Assembly (NCBI RefSeq): GCF_000170895.1
Contig: NZ_ABCS01000014.1
Coordinates: 62,001 to 126,000 of the forward strand
Length of the DNA stretch: 64,000 nt
Reading direction: 5' to 3'
DNA from: Plesiocystis pacifica SIR-1
Lineage (GTDB): Bacteria; Myxococcota_A; Polyangia; Nannocystales; Nannocystaceae
Positions 29,561-37,555 of the stretch are shown here, one piece after another (the first letter of the stretch is position 1; the number at the start of each line of letters is the position of its first letter). Under the pieces are notes generated by a model. It saw nothing but the letters and a program-made list of their open reading frames with translations. It was not told where the DNA came from and ran no database searches. Position numbers and translations under genes: made by a program.

Positions 29561-29992
29561 TCAGCCAGGCGCCTTGGTCGAGCGCGCCATGTAGTTGCGC
29601 AGAAACTGGCGGAATTCCTCGATGCCCTGGGCTACGGGAACCTCCGAGGTAAAGACGTAGCTCATGCGCAGCGACTCCGGGCTCGCCGCGCTCGAGGGCG
29701 TCGAGCTCCCGGCCTGGTCTCCGTGGGTCCCGTTCAGGGTGAACACCGGGCCGGGGGGCGGCGGGCGCTTGGGGGACAGCACGAAGCGCAGGATCAGCCG
29801 CTCGACGGTGATGTCGTTGTCGAGCTCGAGCTCGCGGATGTGGACGTAGCGGCGCGCGGCTCCGGAGCCCACGGACAGGTCCTTGGCCTTGGCCAGGGCG
29901 ATGCTCAGGTCGCGGGTGAAGCGGCCGGTGAAGTGACGCGCCGCGGCGCGGTCCAGGGGAAGGTCGGGGTTGCAAGGGTCGGCGCTCATCAT
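29561..29992 (-). CDS. uncharacterised 143-residue protein, partner of the next gene
   Basis: A 143-residue protein with no signal peptide or membrane segment. The N-terminal half has a helix (AARHFTGRFTRDLSIALAKAKDL) and two strand-like segments (RRYVHIRELELDN; VERLILRFVLSP). A Pro/Ser/Ala-rich loop follows (GDQAGSSTPSSAASPES), and the C-terminus is helical (IEEFRQFLRNYMARSTKAPG). I do not recognise a family. Its ATG overlaps the stop of the upstream gene by four bases (ATGA), which ties the two together, and pheA follows 15 bases downstream. Confidence 0.7.
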   Translation of the reverse strand: MMSADPCNPDLPLDRAAARHFTGRFTRDLSIALAKAKDLSVGSGAARRYVHIRELELDNDITVERLILRFVLSPKRPPPPGPVFTLNGTHGDQAGSSTPSSAASPESLRMSYVFTSEVPVAQGIEEFRQFLRNYMARSTKAPG

Positions 29993-31158
29993 GCCTCCGA
30001 GTCGTCTTCGTCACAGGGGATCGCCCGGGCGGGGTGGGACAAGTGGAGCCCTCCCGGCGGGGTCTGGCAGTCGCCGGCGGTCAGGAAGCCGTCGATGCGG
30101 GCCTTGTTGTTGTTCAGCATGCTGCGCGTCGCGACCTTGGACCAGCCGACGTAGAAGCTCTGCGAGGGGATGTAGCTCCCGCGGAACTCGATGCGCACGC
30201 GCCCAGAGCAGTCGATGATGTAGTCCATCTGCATCCACGCCCAGGGCGCCCACTCGCCGGTCATCACCCAGCTGCCAAAGTTGGTCAGCCCGCCGAGCTT
30301 GAAGCGGATCCACAGCCGGATGGTCACGTCGTCGCCGCCCCACTCGGTCTCGATCCCGGGGGCCTCGACGCCGGCGCAGTGGGTGATGGTCGCCTTCGTA
30401 TTGGGGGCCAAGAGCACGCGCACGGGCGTGTAGCCGCCGCGCGTGAAGTAGTTGTAGGTCAGCCGGCGCTCCCCGGACCCGCAGCCGCACAGCTTCACGT
30501 TGCGGATGTAGAGCGCCGCGCGGAAGTCGTAGTCGTCGAGGTAGCGGCGGAAGGCGTCGGCCCCACCGAAGCTGTCCGGCGGCGGCTGGTTGCCCGAGTC
30601 GAACACCGTGTCGAGGGCCCCCGCGTTGGGGTGCCGCGTATAGGCGTTGTCTCCGATGCTCGCGCGCATCCAGCCGAAGTTGATGTAGTAGGGGATCCAG
30701 CCGATGGCCGCGGCGTCCGGCCCACACCAGCACGAGCCGCCGCCGCTGATCTCGAAGGTGTCGCCGGGGACCTCGGTCTCCTCGAACTCGCCGGCCCCGT
30801 CTTCCTCACCCTCACCGCCCGCTTCGAGCTCGGCGAGCAGGCCGTCGACGTCGACAGCCGCGAGGGCCTCGACGATGCCGGACAAGCGCTTGGTGTGGAT
30901 GCCTCGGATCTGCAGGAGGTCGCCGATCGAGCGGACCTTGCCCAGCGCGATCATCCGCGTCAGGTAGACCTCGCCAACGTCGACGAAGTCGGGCTTCTCC
31001 GTCGCGCGACCGAGCAAGAGCATGGTCGTGTGCGCGTCGTAGCCCGCGCCCAGGATGCGGTTGTAGTTCGATTGCGCCGTGCGCAGGTCGCCCGAGCGCA
31101 GGTTCAAGACCTTCGCTAGCTCCCCCCTCGAGAGCGCCAGCAGCTCCGCTTTGGTCAT
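29989..31158 (-). CDS. uncharacterised protein with helical N-terminus and Trp/Tyr-rich beta domain
   Basis: A 389-residue protein. Residues 1-110 are helical and include a helix-hairpin-helix-like stretch (SIGDLLQIRGIHTKRLSGIVEAL). An acidic linker (GGEGEEDGAGEFEETEVPG) follows. Residues about 145-370 are rich in Trp, Tyr and Phe with many strand-like segments (ALYIRNVKLCGCG; LTYNYFTRGGYTPVRVLLA; VTIRLWIRFKLGG; YIIDCSGRVRIEFRGSYIP), so a beta-sandwich or barrel is likely. Seven cysteines occur, including CWCG and CGCG pairs. No signal peptide is visible. I recognise no family. It overlaps the 143-residue gene and lies 51 bases downstream of the EamA transporter gene. Confidence 0.75.
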   Translation of the reverse strand: MTKAELLALSRGELAKVLNLRSGDLRTAQSNYNRILGAGYDAHTTMLLLGRATEKPDFVDVGEVYLTRMIALGKVRSIGDLLQIRGIHTKRLSGIVEALAAVDVDGLLAELEAGGEGEEDGAGEFEETEVPGDTFEISGGGSCWCGPDAAAIGWIPYYINFGWMRASIGDNAYTRHPNAGALDTVFDSGNQPPPDSFGGADAFRRYLDDYDFRAALYIRNVKLCGCGSGERRLTYNYFTRGGYTPVRVLLAPNTKATITHCAGVEAPGIETEWGGDDVTIRLWIRFKLGGLTNFGSWVMTGEWAPWAWMQMDYIIDCSGRVRIEFRGSYIPSQSFYVGWSKVATRSMLNNNKARIDGFLTAGDCQTPPGGLHLSHPARAIPCDEDDSEA

Positions 31159-31209
31159 CGTGTCCAGTCCTCCATCGCCCTCTACGGTAGGCTCGGAGAG
31201 ACTTCCGCG

Positions 31210-32160
31210 TCAATCGCGCGCGCTTTCACCCCCGACCCGCGGGAGCCCCAGGCCCACACCGCCGAGGAGGATGAGGCCGCCCACCGCCTCGCGTACGCCC
31301 ACGCCCTCGCCCAGGAGCAGCCAGGCGATGATCGCCGCGCCCACCGGCTCGAGCAGGGTCGCCAGCGACACCGTGTGGACCGGCACCCGACGCACGGCCC
31401 AGTTGAGCAGGCCGTGGCCGACGAGGCCTGGGACCAGGCCCAACCACAGGATGGCAGACCAGTCCTGCCAGGCGACACCCGTGGGCTGGAAGTCGGCTCC
31501 GCGTAGCAGCGCGAAGCTCCACAAGCTGAGCCCGGCGACCACGTTGACGAGCACGAAGTAGCCCTCGACGGGCAAGGCCTCGCCGAGCCCTTCGTGAATC
31601 TTGCGGCCCAGGGCCAGGTAGACCGCCGCGGTCATGGCCCCGATCAGGGCGAGGCCGTCGCCGAGCCACGCCCACGCTCCGCTCTCCCCCAGGCCAGCGC
31701 CTGGCTCGGCGACCATGACCACCGTGCCCACCAGGGCGACGAGCGAGCCCAGGTACAGCCGCGTCGGCACGCGCTCGCCCATGGCCCGAGCGATGAGCCC
31801 GGCCCACAGCGGCTGCGTCGAGACCAGCGCGACGGAGCGGACCACGGAGGTCAGGGACAGCGAGGCGATCCACGTGGCGAAGTGCGCGGCGAGGCACAGG
31901 CCGGCGAGCACCGTCAGCCGGCGCTCTCGCGGCGCGGCGGCCAGGGCCTTGGCGGCCGCGCGCGTGCTCGGCCAGGCGAACAGCATCAGGCCCAGACCGG
32001 TGATGGTCACGCGCACGCAGGCGACCGCCTCGGAGCCCAGCGGCTCGGCCAGGCGGATCGCCGGGGCCGCCGTGGAGATCGCCAAGACGGCGGCGATCAT
32101 CCCGGCGATCAGCCGGCCGTCGACGTCCGCTCGAGGCTCGGGGTGCGGTGACGCGGGCAT
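31210..32160 (-). CDS. EamA/DMT-family exporter
   Basis: A 316-residue inner-membrane protein with ten predicted helices in two EamA repeats: the first from LIAGMIAAVLAISTAAPAI, with the typical AAHFATWIASLSLTSVVRSVAL, and the second from GDGLALIGAMTAAVYLALGRKI to the end (LLEPVGAAIIAWLLLGEGV, a strong family signature). The family exports amino acids and other metabolites; being upstream of pheA, it might handle aromatic compounds, but this is inference. The ATG at 32160 is preferred; a TTG six codons upstream is an alternative. Confidence 0.88.
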   Translation of the reverse strand: MPASPHPEPRADVDGRLIAGMIAAVLAISTAAPAIRLAEPLGSEAVACVRVTITGLGLMLFAWPSTRAAAKALAAAPRERRLTVLAGLCLAAHFATWIASLSLTSVVRSVALVSTQPLWAGLIARAMGERVPTRLYLGSLVALVGTVVMVAEPGAGLGESGAWAWLGDGLALIGAMTAAVYLALGRKIHEGLGEALPVEGYFVLVNVVAGLSLWSFALLRGADFQPTGVAWQDWSAILWLGLVPGLVGHGLLNWAVRRVPVHTVSLATLLEPVGAAIIAWLLLGEGVGVREAVGGLILLGGVGLGLPRVGGESARD

Positions 32161-32275
32161 GAATCGACGGATCGCCAACTCTCGCCGATGGTGAACGCTG
32201 CGACCGACGGCTCGAGGCGCCGCCCGAGCCTACACGAGCCTTGGCGACGCGGCCGACTTGGTGTTTGCTCCCGCC

Positions 32276-33295
32276 GTGGACCGCCGCTGCCTGCCCCCTC
32301 GCCTGCTCTCGTTGTGCCTGTGCGCGCCCCTCCTCACCGCGGTCGCGTGCGCCGACGACGGCTCGGGCATGGCGGAGGGCAGCGAGGCCGCCACCGATGG
32401 CGCCGACGAGGCGACCAGCGGCAACGACGAGATCGGGGACGACTCGACCAGCGGCGACGGCTCGACCTCCGGGGAGAGCTCGACCGAGGACGAGAGCACC
32501 GAGGGCTCGAGCGACGACGCCACCACCGAGTCCTCCACCGACGACGGCTCGACTGACGACGGATCGACCGACGACACCACCGAGTCCTCCACCGACGACA
32601 CCACCGAGTCTTCCACCGACGACACCACCGAGTCCTCCACCGACGACGGCACGACCGACGACACCACCGAGTCCTCCACCGACGACGGCTCCACCGAGTC
32701 GACCACCGACGAAGGCACGACCGAGGAGAGCACCGAAGAGGAGAGCACCGAGTCGACCACCGGCGACCCGCTGACCTTCGACAACTGCGGCTTCCCCGAG
32801 GACGGCCCCTGGGTCGAGGTCGAGTACTGGCAGCTCGGCTCGGTCAGCTCGCCCTCCTACACCTACTCCGACACGCCCGGCTGGGGCGAGGACGAGTGGG
32901 CCTACTCCGGCCACTTCTGGCCCGAGATCTGGGAGTTCGGCGGCAACAGCATGGCCAACGACCCCATCGGCGTCGTCGCCAGCATCTCCGGGACCTGGCA
33001 GATGATGATCGGCCTCCAGGGCCTGAGCAGCTACGAGTACGCCACGGTCTGCTACGAGGGCCGGAGCATCTCGACGAGCTCGCCCGCGACCGTCGACGTC
33101 TACAACCCGCTCGCCAACTGCGGGGTCTCGTCCCAGATCTCGCACTCGTGGGAGGTCCACGCCGTCGGCGTGGATCTGGGCGACTGCCTGATCCCCAACA
33201 ACGAGACCCAGGCCGTGCGCCTCGAGCCCGTGGGCGGCAGCGGCAAGCTCGGCCTCAAGCGCTTCCGGCTCACGCTGCACGGCGCGGTCTATTAA
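32276..33295 (+). CDS. lipoprotein with Thr/Glu/Ser/Asp repeat linker and unknown C-terminal domain
   Basis: A 339-residue secreted protein starting with GTG. The signal peptide (RLLSLCLCAPLLTAVAC) ends in a fair lipobox (AVAC). Residues about 30-160 are a low-complexity linker of Ser, Thr, Asp, Glu and Gly, including several TTESSTDD units. The C-terminal 175 residues form a compact aromatic-rich domain (VEVEYWQLGSVSSPSYTY; WQMMIGLQGLSSYEYATVCYEG; LKRFRLTLHGAVY) with four cysteines; it looks like a beta-sandwich, possibly carbohydrate binding, but I recognise no family. Upstream in-frame TTG (32258) and GTG (32261) are possible starts. It is convergent with the peroxiredoxin gene. Confidence 0.8.
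   Translation: MDRRCLPPRLLSLCLCAPLLTAVACADDGSGMAEGSEAATDGADEATSGNDEIGDDSTSGDGSTSGESSTEDESTEGSSDDATTESSTDDGSTDDGSTDDTTESSTDDTTESSTDDTTESSTDDGTTDDTTESSTDDGSTESTTDEGTTEESTEEESTESTTGDPLTFDNCGFPEDGPWVEVEYWQLGSVSSPSYTYSDTPGWGEDEWAYSGHFWPEIWEFGGNSMANDPIGVVASISGTWQMMIGLQGLSSYEYATVCYEGRSISTSSPATVDVYNPLANCGVSSQISHSWEVHAVGVDLGDCLIPNNETQAVRLEPVGGSGKLGLKRFRLTLHGAVY
32520..32700 (+). repeat. in-frame 24-base tandem repeats coding TTESSTDD
   Basis: Units of ACC-ACC-GAG-TCC-TCC-ACC-GAC-GAC recur five times, sometimes spaced by GGC-TCG-ACT-GAC-GAC variants, within the lipoprotein linker. Near-identity at synonymous sites suggests recent tandem duplication. Confidence 0.75.
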
Positions 33296-33316
33296 CTCCG
33301 TTGCTCCCACACAAAA

Positions 33317-33340
33317 AGCGCGGAGCTCGAGCTCCGCGCT
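33317..33340. terminator. palindromic terminator between convergent genes
   Basis: A perfect 24-base palindrome (AGCGCGGAGCTC plus its reverse complement) lies between the lipoprotein and peroxiredoxin stops. On the minus strand it is followed by TTTTT, giving a good intrinsic terminator for the peroxiredoxin gene; on the plus strand CTTGTTT follows, which is weaker. Confidence 0.75.
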
Positions 33341-33373
33341 CTTGTTTGGCCGACCCCGGCGATTGGGCCGAAG

Positions 33374-34006
33374 CTAGTCCTTGGGCTGGTCGGTGTAGCG
33401 CAGGTAGGGCTTGACGGTCTCGTAGCCCGGGAAGCGCTCCGCCGCCTGCTCGTTGCTCACGCTCGGGGCGATGATGACTCGGTCACCGCTGGTCCAGTTC
33501 ACCGGCGTGGCCAGGCTGTGCTTGGCGGTGAGCTGGAGGCTGTCGAGCACGCGCAGGATCTCGTTGAAGTTGCGGCCGGTGCTCGCGGGGTAGGTCAGGG
33601 TCAGCTTGACCTTCTTGTCCGGGGCGATGATGAACACCGAGCGCACCGTGAGGGTGTTGTCGGCGTTGGGGTGGATCATGTCGTAGAGGTCCGCGACCTT
33701 GCGGCTGGGATCGGCGATCAGCGGGTAGTTCAGCGCCGTGCCCTGGGTCTCCTCGATGTCCCCGGCCCACCCGCGGTGGTCCTCGATGGGGTCGACGGAC
33801 AGGCCCGCGACCTTGACGTTGCGCTTGTCGAACTCGGGCTTGAGGCGGGCGACCTCACCGAGCTCTGTGGTGCACACCGGCGTGTAGTCCTTGGGGTGAG
33901 AGAACAGGATGCCCCACGAGTCGCCCAGGTACTCGTGCCACTTGATCTCGCCAGCGGTGGTCTCGGCGGTGAAGTCCGGTGCGGTGTCTCCAAGTCGGAT
34001 TGCCAT
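33374..34006 (-). CDS. 1-Cys peroxiredoxin (Prx6 type)
   Basis: A 210-residue peroxiredoxin. The peroxidatic Cys sits in HPKDYTPVCTTELGEVARL, and the conserved resolving of the active site by Arg is seen in NTLTVRSVFIIAPDKKVKL. The C-terminal extension (GDRVIIAPSVSNEQAAERFPG, ending with KPYLRYTDQPKD) is diagnostic of the Prx6 subfamily rather than AhpC. There is no second conserved Cys, hence one-Cys mechanism. It reduces peroxides and possibly lipid hydroperoxides in the cytoplasm. It is divergent from the Cys-rich lipoprotein gene at 34208. Confidence 0.95.
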   Translation of the reverse strand: MAIRLGDTAPDFTAETTAGEIKWHEYLGDSWGILFSHPKDYTPVCTTELGEVARLKPEFDKRNVKVAGLSVDPIEDHRGWAGDIEETQGTALNYPLIADPSRKVADLYDMIHPNADNTLTVRSVFIIAPDKKVKLTLTYPASTGRNFNEILRVLDSLQLTAKHSLATPVNWTSGDRVIIAPSVSNEQAAERFPGYETVKPYLRYTDQPKD

Positions 34007-34207
34007 GGCGGCACCATGGCACGACCTGGGTCCAATCCGCGTTCAATCTGGGCCCTGGAAGCTCGCGCCCACTCACACGCTGCCTGGCTTGGCCGTCGTG
34101 GACGAGCGACTGCCCACGTCGGACGTAGCTTTGGTCATGGGGACAACTCGTAGACACCAGGATCAAAGGCGGATGATCGATCCGTGCCGCCTTGTTACGA
34201 TCGCGGC

Positions 34208-35119
34208 ATGGACCCCCGGCTCGCCCCTCGCTTGCTCGCAGTCGCCTGCCTCACGGTTGCCGCGCTGACCGCCTGCCCCTCCAGCCAGGAGGAGGAGCCC
34301 GAGCCCGCCAAGCCCCTGGCCTCCGCCGACGCGGCCCAGGCCGCAGCCGAAGAGATCTGCGGGGCCATCTTCGATTGCGAGTGCGAGCTGTCCATCACCT
34401 ACGCCGACGAAGCGGCGTGCATCGAGGACCAGCGCGCGACGATCCAGGACAGCATCGACCAGCTCCTCGCCGAGGGCGGGACGTGGAACGAGGACTGCGC
34501 GGGCGAGCTGCTTTGGACGTGGAAACAGTGGGACTGCGCCGGCCCCAGCGAGGCCCTCTACACCGCCAGCTTCGACTACCGCGAGTGCCCCCTGGTCCGC
34601 GGCGAGCTCGGCGAGGGCGAGTACTGCAACCTCGGCCTCGGCTACGAACCCTGCGCCGAAGGCCTGCGCTGCTCCGAGGGCCAATGCACCCAGGCGCCCA
34701 CGCTGCCCGTCCCCCTCGGTCAGCCCTGTCAGATCGACTGGGAGGAGCTCCCGTGCGTGTCCGGGGCCTACTGCGGCTACGACCCGGACATCGGCGAGAA
34801 CGTCTGCGAGGCGATCCCCAGCGCCGGCGACAGCTGCGACTACAACTACACCAACCTGTGCGGGCCGCCCTCGAACAACCTGCTGTGCAGCCCCGACAAC
34901 GTATGCATCTCGGCCCCTGGCGAGGGCGAGTCCTGCGAGGACGCGCTGATCTGCGACGTCGGCCTGTACTGCGACGGCGGCCAGGACTTCACCTGCCAGC
35001 CCCGCCGCGAGCTCGGGCAGGGCTGTGGCGCCGACGCGGTCTGCCCCGTGGACGCCTCGTGCATCGGGAACATCTGCGTCGCCGACGAGCCGCTGCTGTG
35101 CGGCGCCGACTTCATCTGA
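34208..35119 (+). CDS. Cys-rich lipoprotein
   Basis: A 303-residue secreted lipoprotein. The signal peptide (LLAVACLTVAALTAC) has a good lipobox (LTAC). The first 100 mature residues are helical and contain a cluster of cysteines (EEICGAIFDCECELS ... CIEDQRATIQDSIDQL). The rest is a run of short Cys-containing units (GEYCNLGLGYEPCAEGLRCSEGQC is represented by YCNLGLGYEPCAEG; CVSGAYCGYDPD; CEDALICDVGLYCDGG; CPVDASCIGNICV), typical of the Nannocystis-type Cys-rich surface proteins. The function is unknown. The downstream DUF538 pseudogene begins 10 bases after its stop. Confidence 0.85.
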   Translation: MDPRLAPRLLAVACLTVAALTACPSSQEEEPEPAKPLASADAAQAAAEEICGAIFDCECELSITYADEAACIEDQRATIQDSIDQLLAEGGTWNEDCAGELLWTWKQWDCAGPSEALYTASFDYRECPLVRGELGEGEYCNLGLGYEPCAEGLRCSEGQCTQAPTLPVPLGQPCQIDWEELPCVSGAYCGYDPDIGENVCEAIPSAGDSCDYNYTNLCGPPSNNLLCSPDNVCISAPGEGESCEDALICDVGLYCDGGQDFTCQPRRELGQGCGADAVCPVDASCIGNICVADEPLLCGADFI

Positions 35120-35129
35120 GCCCTGCTTC

Positions 35130-35474
35130 ATGAGCACAGACGATCCCGACGCCCGCACCCGCACCGTCCTCCTCGAGCACGCCCTCCCTCGAGGCCTCCT
35201 CCCCCCCGGCATCACCGAGGCCGAGGTCCACGACGACGACTAGTTCCGCGTCCGCCTGTCCAAGCGAGTTGAGCGCAACCTTGGGGGCTATCGCGTCCGC
35301 TTTGGTACGTCCATCTCTGGCGTGCTGCGGGGCAACGCGATTACCCGGCTGCGGGGCGTGGACGTGAAGCAGTTGGTGTGGATCCCCGCGTCGAGCATCG
35401 ATCGGGAGGGGGACGGGCTTGTGTTTGGGGTCGGGCCGGTGCGCCAGCGCCTGCCGACCTCGGCCTTTCCCTGA
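35130..35474 (+). pseudogene. DUF538-family gene interrupted by an in-frame TAG
   Basis: Reading from ATG at 35130, 37 codons are followed by TAG at 35241-35243. The same frame then continues open for 76 more codons to TGA at 35472. Joined, the two halves read like a DUF538 domain: LLEHALPRGLLPPGITEAEV before the stop, then FRVRLSKRVERNLGGYRVRF, TSISGVLRGNAITRLRGVDV and KQLVWIPASSIDREGDGLVF after it. DUF538 is known chiefly from plants (PKGLLP..., SGxLxYGxIxxLxGVQVKxL), with scattered bacterial members. Because homology crosses the stop without a frame change, this is a single-nonsense pseudogene, a readthrough gene, or a sequencing error. The second half has weaker third-position GC bias than the first, consistent with decay. 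Confidence 0.7.
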
Positions 35475-35554
35475 GCGGCTCGCTCATCAATGACCAAGCA
35501 CTGATCCGAGGCCTACCGCGACTACCCTTCGGATATGGGCAACGGCCCGAGCTC

Positions 35555-36721
35555 TCAGTCGCGTAAGAAGTCAATCTCGCGGTGCCTCATCCCACAATCC
35601 CCGCACCGAGGAAAGACCTCCCAAAAGTGTGGGGGAAGCCGGTCAGCGAGCGGGCCAGGCATCAGACGGACCATGTCTCGTCCCCAGTCCGTACTAAGCC
35701 CGTCGTAGCGAAGAAGGATGGCGCTCACCGACGAGGCCCACGAGGCGGGCCGACGCAGCTCTTGGTCCAGCTTTGCCATGTCCTTGGAGTCCCACACCCT
35801 GACGTGAGGCTTGTCGAGTATCACGACTCCCGGCAACCCATAGCTCTCGAACTTCAAAGCTGCACTCTTTAGCGGGCTCCGTCGAAGCCGCATGAACTCA
35901 TTCAACTTCGGCAGTCCCGGTGCGGGCATCATCGTTTGACCTCCACTCGTGCGCTCCTCGTGCGAAAGGACCTCTAGCTGAAGATGAGCCCCGACCTCGT
36001 ACTGGCCAACCGCGGGCCGATTGTCCAGAAACCGCATCCACTGTAGTCCAATCTCGTACCCGAGAGCGCGGGCTGCACTCACGTCGGCCTCTTCACCACC
36101 GAGCGCGAGCTCTTGGAGAAGCTCTAGGGGAGGCTGAACATCGGCGCGTGACGGCGGATAGCCACTCCGCTCTGCCCGCATCTGTGCGTCCCAAATGCCC
36201 TGCTGGAACGCCATGGTGATCTTAAAAAGCCGTTGACGCTTATCACCCTCCTTCAGCATCTTGACCTCTACAGCGAGTTCGACGCCATCGCCGAAGGTTG
36301 CTACGAACTCCGGCTTCTTTCCGGCCTGCGCTTCGTTGATATACCGAACTTGAGCACCGAGAGACACGAACAGCGCGCCTGCCCAGGCTTCGGCGAACCG
36401 GGTCGCGTAGCGGGCAGGATGCGCCAGGTCGCTGGTGAGTTCCTCAGGCGAGCCGATGATCCGGAGACAACGGCCAAGAGTCAAAACGTGGCGGATACCT
36501 CCCCGCTGGAAGTAATGCCAAGCAAAAGGATGAGGCCTCCCTCCTTCCCCAGACAGACTATGGATCTTGCATGGGGGAAAGATGGGCCGCAACGCTGCGA
36601 CGGCTTCGGAGATCGCTGCAGGACCAGCATGCTCGGGCGCGACCTCAGCAAACCAATCGCTGGTCATCCAGTCGCCATCTGGCGGGAACGGATCGAAGCG
36701 ATACTCTCCATGACTACCCAT
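35555..36721 (-). CDS. predicted PD-(D/E)XK nuclease-fold protein, lower GC than its surroundings
   Basis: A 388-residue protein. Near residues 125-165 it has GKKPEFVATFGDGVELAVEVKM, the arrangement expected of a restriction-endonuclease-like active site: an acidic residue after Pro (PE), then about 14 residues later the E-V-K of an ExK motif on a second strand. Just before it lies a helix and a strand (FAEAWAGALFVSLGAQVRYI). The C-terminal end has a CGDCGMRH pair that could bind zinc. There is no signal peptide. I cannot name a family. GC content is visibly lower than in neighbouring genes, so it was probably acquired. The ATG at 36721 is chosen; an in-frame ATG at 36811 would add 30 residues. 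Confidence 0.65.
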   Translation of the reverse strand: MGSHGEYRFDPFPPDGDWMTSDWFAEVAPEHAGPAAISEAVAALRPIFPPCKIHSLSGEGGRPHPFAWHYFQRGGIRHVLTLGRCLRIIGSPEELTSDLAHPARYATRFAEAWAGALFVSLGAQVRYINEAQAGKKPEFVATFGDGVELAVEVKMLKEGDKRQRLFKITMAFQQGIWDAQMRAERSGYPPSRADVQPPLELLQELALGGEEADVSAARALGYEIGLQWMRFLDNRPAVGQYEVGAHLQLEVLSHEERTSGGQTMMPAPGLPKLNEFMRLRRSPLKSAALKFESYGLPGVVILDKPHVRVWDSKDMAKLDQELRRPASWASSVSAILLRYDGLSTDWGRDMVRLMPGPLADRLPPHFWEVFPRCGDCGMRHREIDFLRD

Positions 36722-36826
36722 CGTCCGAAACGGTAGCAGGAACACGGGAGGGCGCCACTGATAGGTGCTCTGTCTGCCTCGCGCATTGGCCCGTGGGAAG
36801 GTTGGCGACACCGCGAATTGGGCTGC

Positions 36827-37507
36827 TCAACCGAGGGCGACCACCGTGGCGACGATCGCCGCCACCAACCACGCCCCGATCGCGCCCACGACCGTGAGCC
36901 CCCGGTAGCTGGAGCCCCCTCCCGCCTCACCATCCGCAGCCGGCGGCGCCTCGGCGTCCCCCTTGGCGTGGTCCGAGAACAGCTCGAAGTAGGTGTAGAG
37001 CGACCAAGCCAGCGCCAGGCCGTTGAGCCCCCACCACAGCAGCTCCGGCTGCCCGCTCGCCATCATCGGCGCGCCAAAGACGACCATCGCCCCGACCGCG
37101 CCGCCGCCAAACACCGCGGCGCCGAGCAGGCGCACGCCCAGCCCGCCGCCTCCGTGGACGAGCCCTGCCGCCGCCGCGCTGAGGCCCATGCCGACCAGCT
37201 CGGCGAAGCACTCGTCGACGAAGAAGCTCCACGCGCCCCAGCCCATGGCGAGGGTCGCACCGAGCAAGAGCGCGGGCGTGAGCAGGGTGACCGCCACCGC
37301 CTTGCCCAGCTTCGACGGGAACGAGAACACCGAGGCGGTGAAGCCGATGAACATGATCACCGGCACGACCCCCAGGCCGACGACCTTCACGGCCTCGCCG
37401 AGCTTTTGGACCGGATCACCGTGCGTGCCGAGCAGCAACCCCGCCGTGCCCAGGGCTGGCAGGGCCATGATCGACACCAAGCGGATCCAACGAAGCACGG
37501 CGAGCAT
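36827..37507 (-). CDS. uncharacterised inner-membrane protein
   Basis: A 226-residue protein with about six hydrophobic helices: LVSIMALPALGTAGLLLG, VVGLGVVPVIMFIGFTASVF, AVAVTLLTPALLLGATLAMG, then a Gly/Ala-rich pair (GMGLSAAAAGLVHGGGG; LLGAAVFGGGAVGAMVVFG), a helix around WWGLNGLALAWSLYTYF, and a final one (LTVVGAIGAWLVAAIVATV). Between the last two lies a soluble acidic loop (HAKGDAEAPPAADGEAGGG). No family is recognised. The gene is divergent from the repeat-flanked lipoprotein gene, and the left inverted repeat lies 48 bases upstream of its start. Confidence 0.75.
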   Translation of the reverse strand: MLAVLRWIRLVSIMALPALGTAGLLLGTHGDPVQKLGEAVKVVGLGVVPVIMFIGFTASVFSFPSKLGKAVAVTLLTPALLLGATLAMGWGAWSFFVDECFAELVGMGLSAAAAGLVHGGGGLGVRLLGAAVFGGGAVGAMVVFGAPMMASGQPELLWWGLNGLALAWSLYTYFELFSDHAKGDAEAPPAADGEAGGGSSYRGLTVVGAIGAWLVAAIVATVVALG

Positions 37508-37555
37508 GCTCGATCAGCATGCCACGGACGAGGGCGCAGCGAGCCTTCGAATTCA

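Noticed and set aside
29989..31158. A toxin or lectin assignment for the Trp/Tyr-rich protein
   Set aside because: No diagnostic motif supports either; described as unknown.
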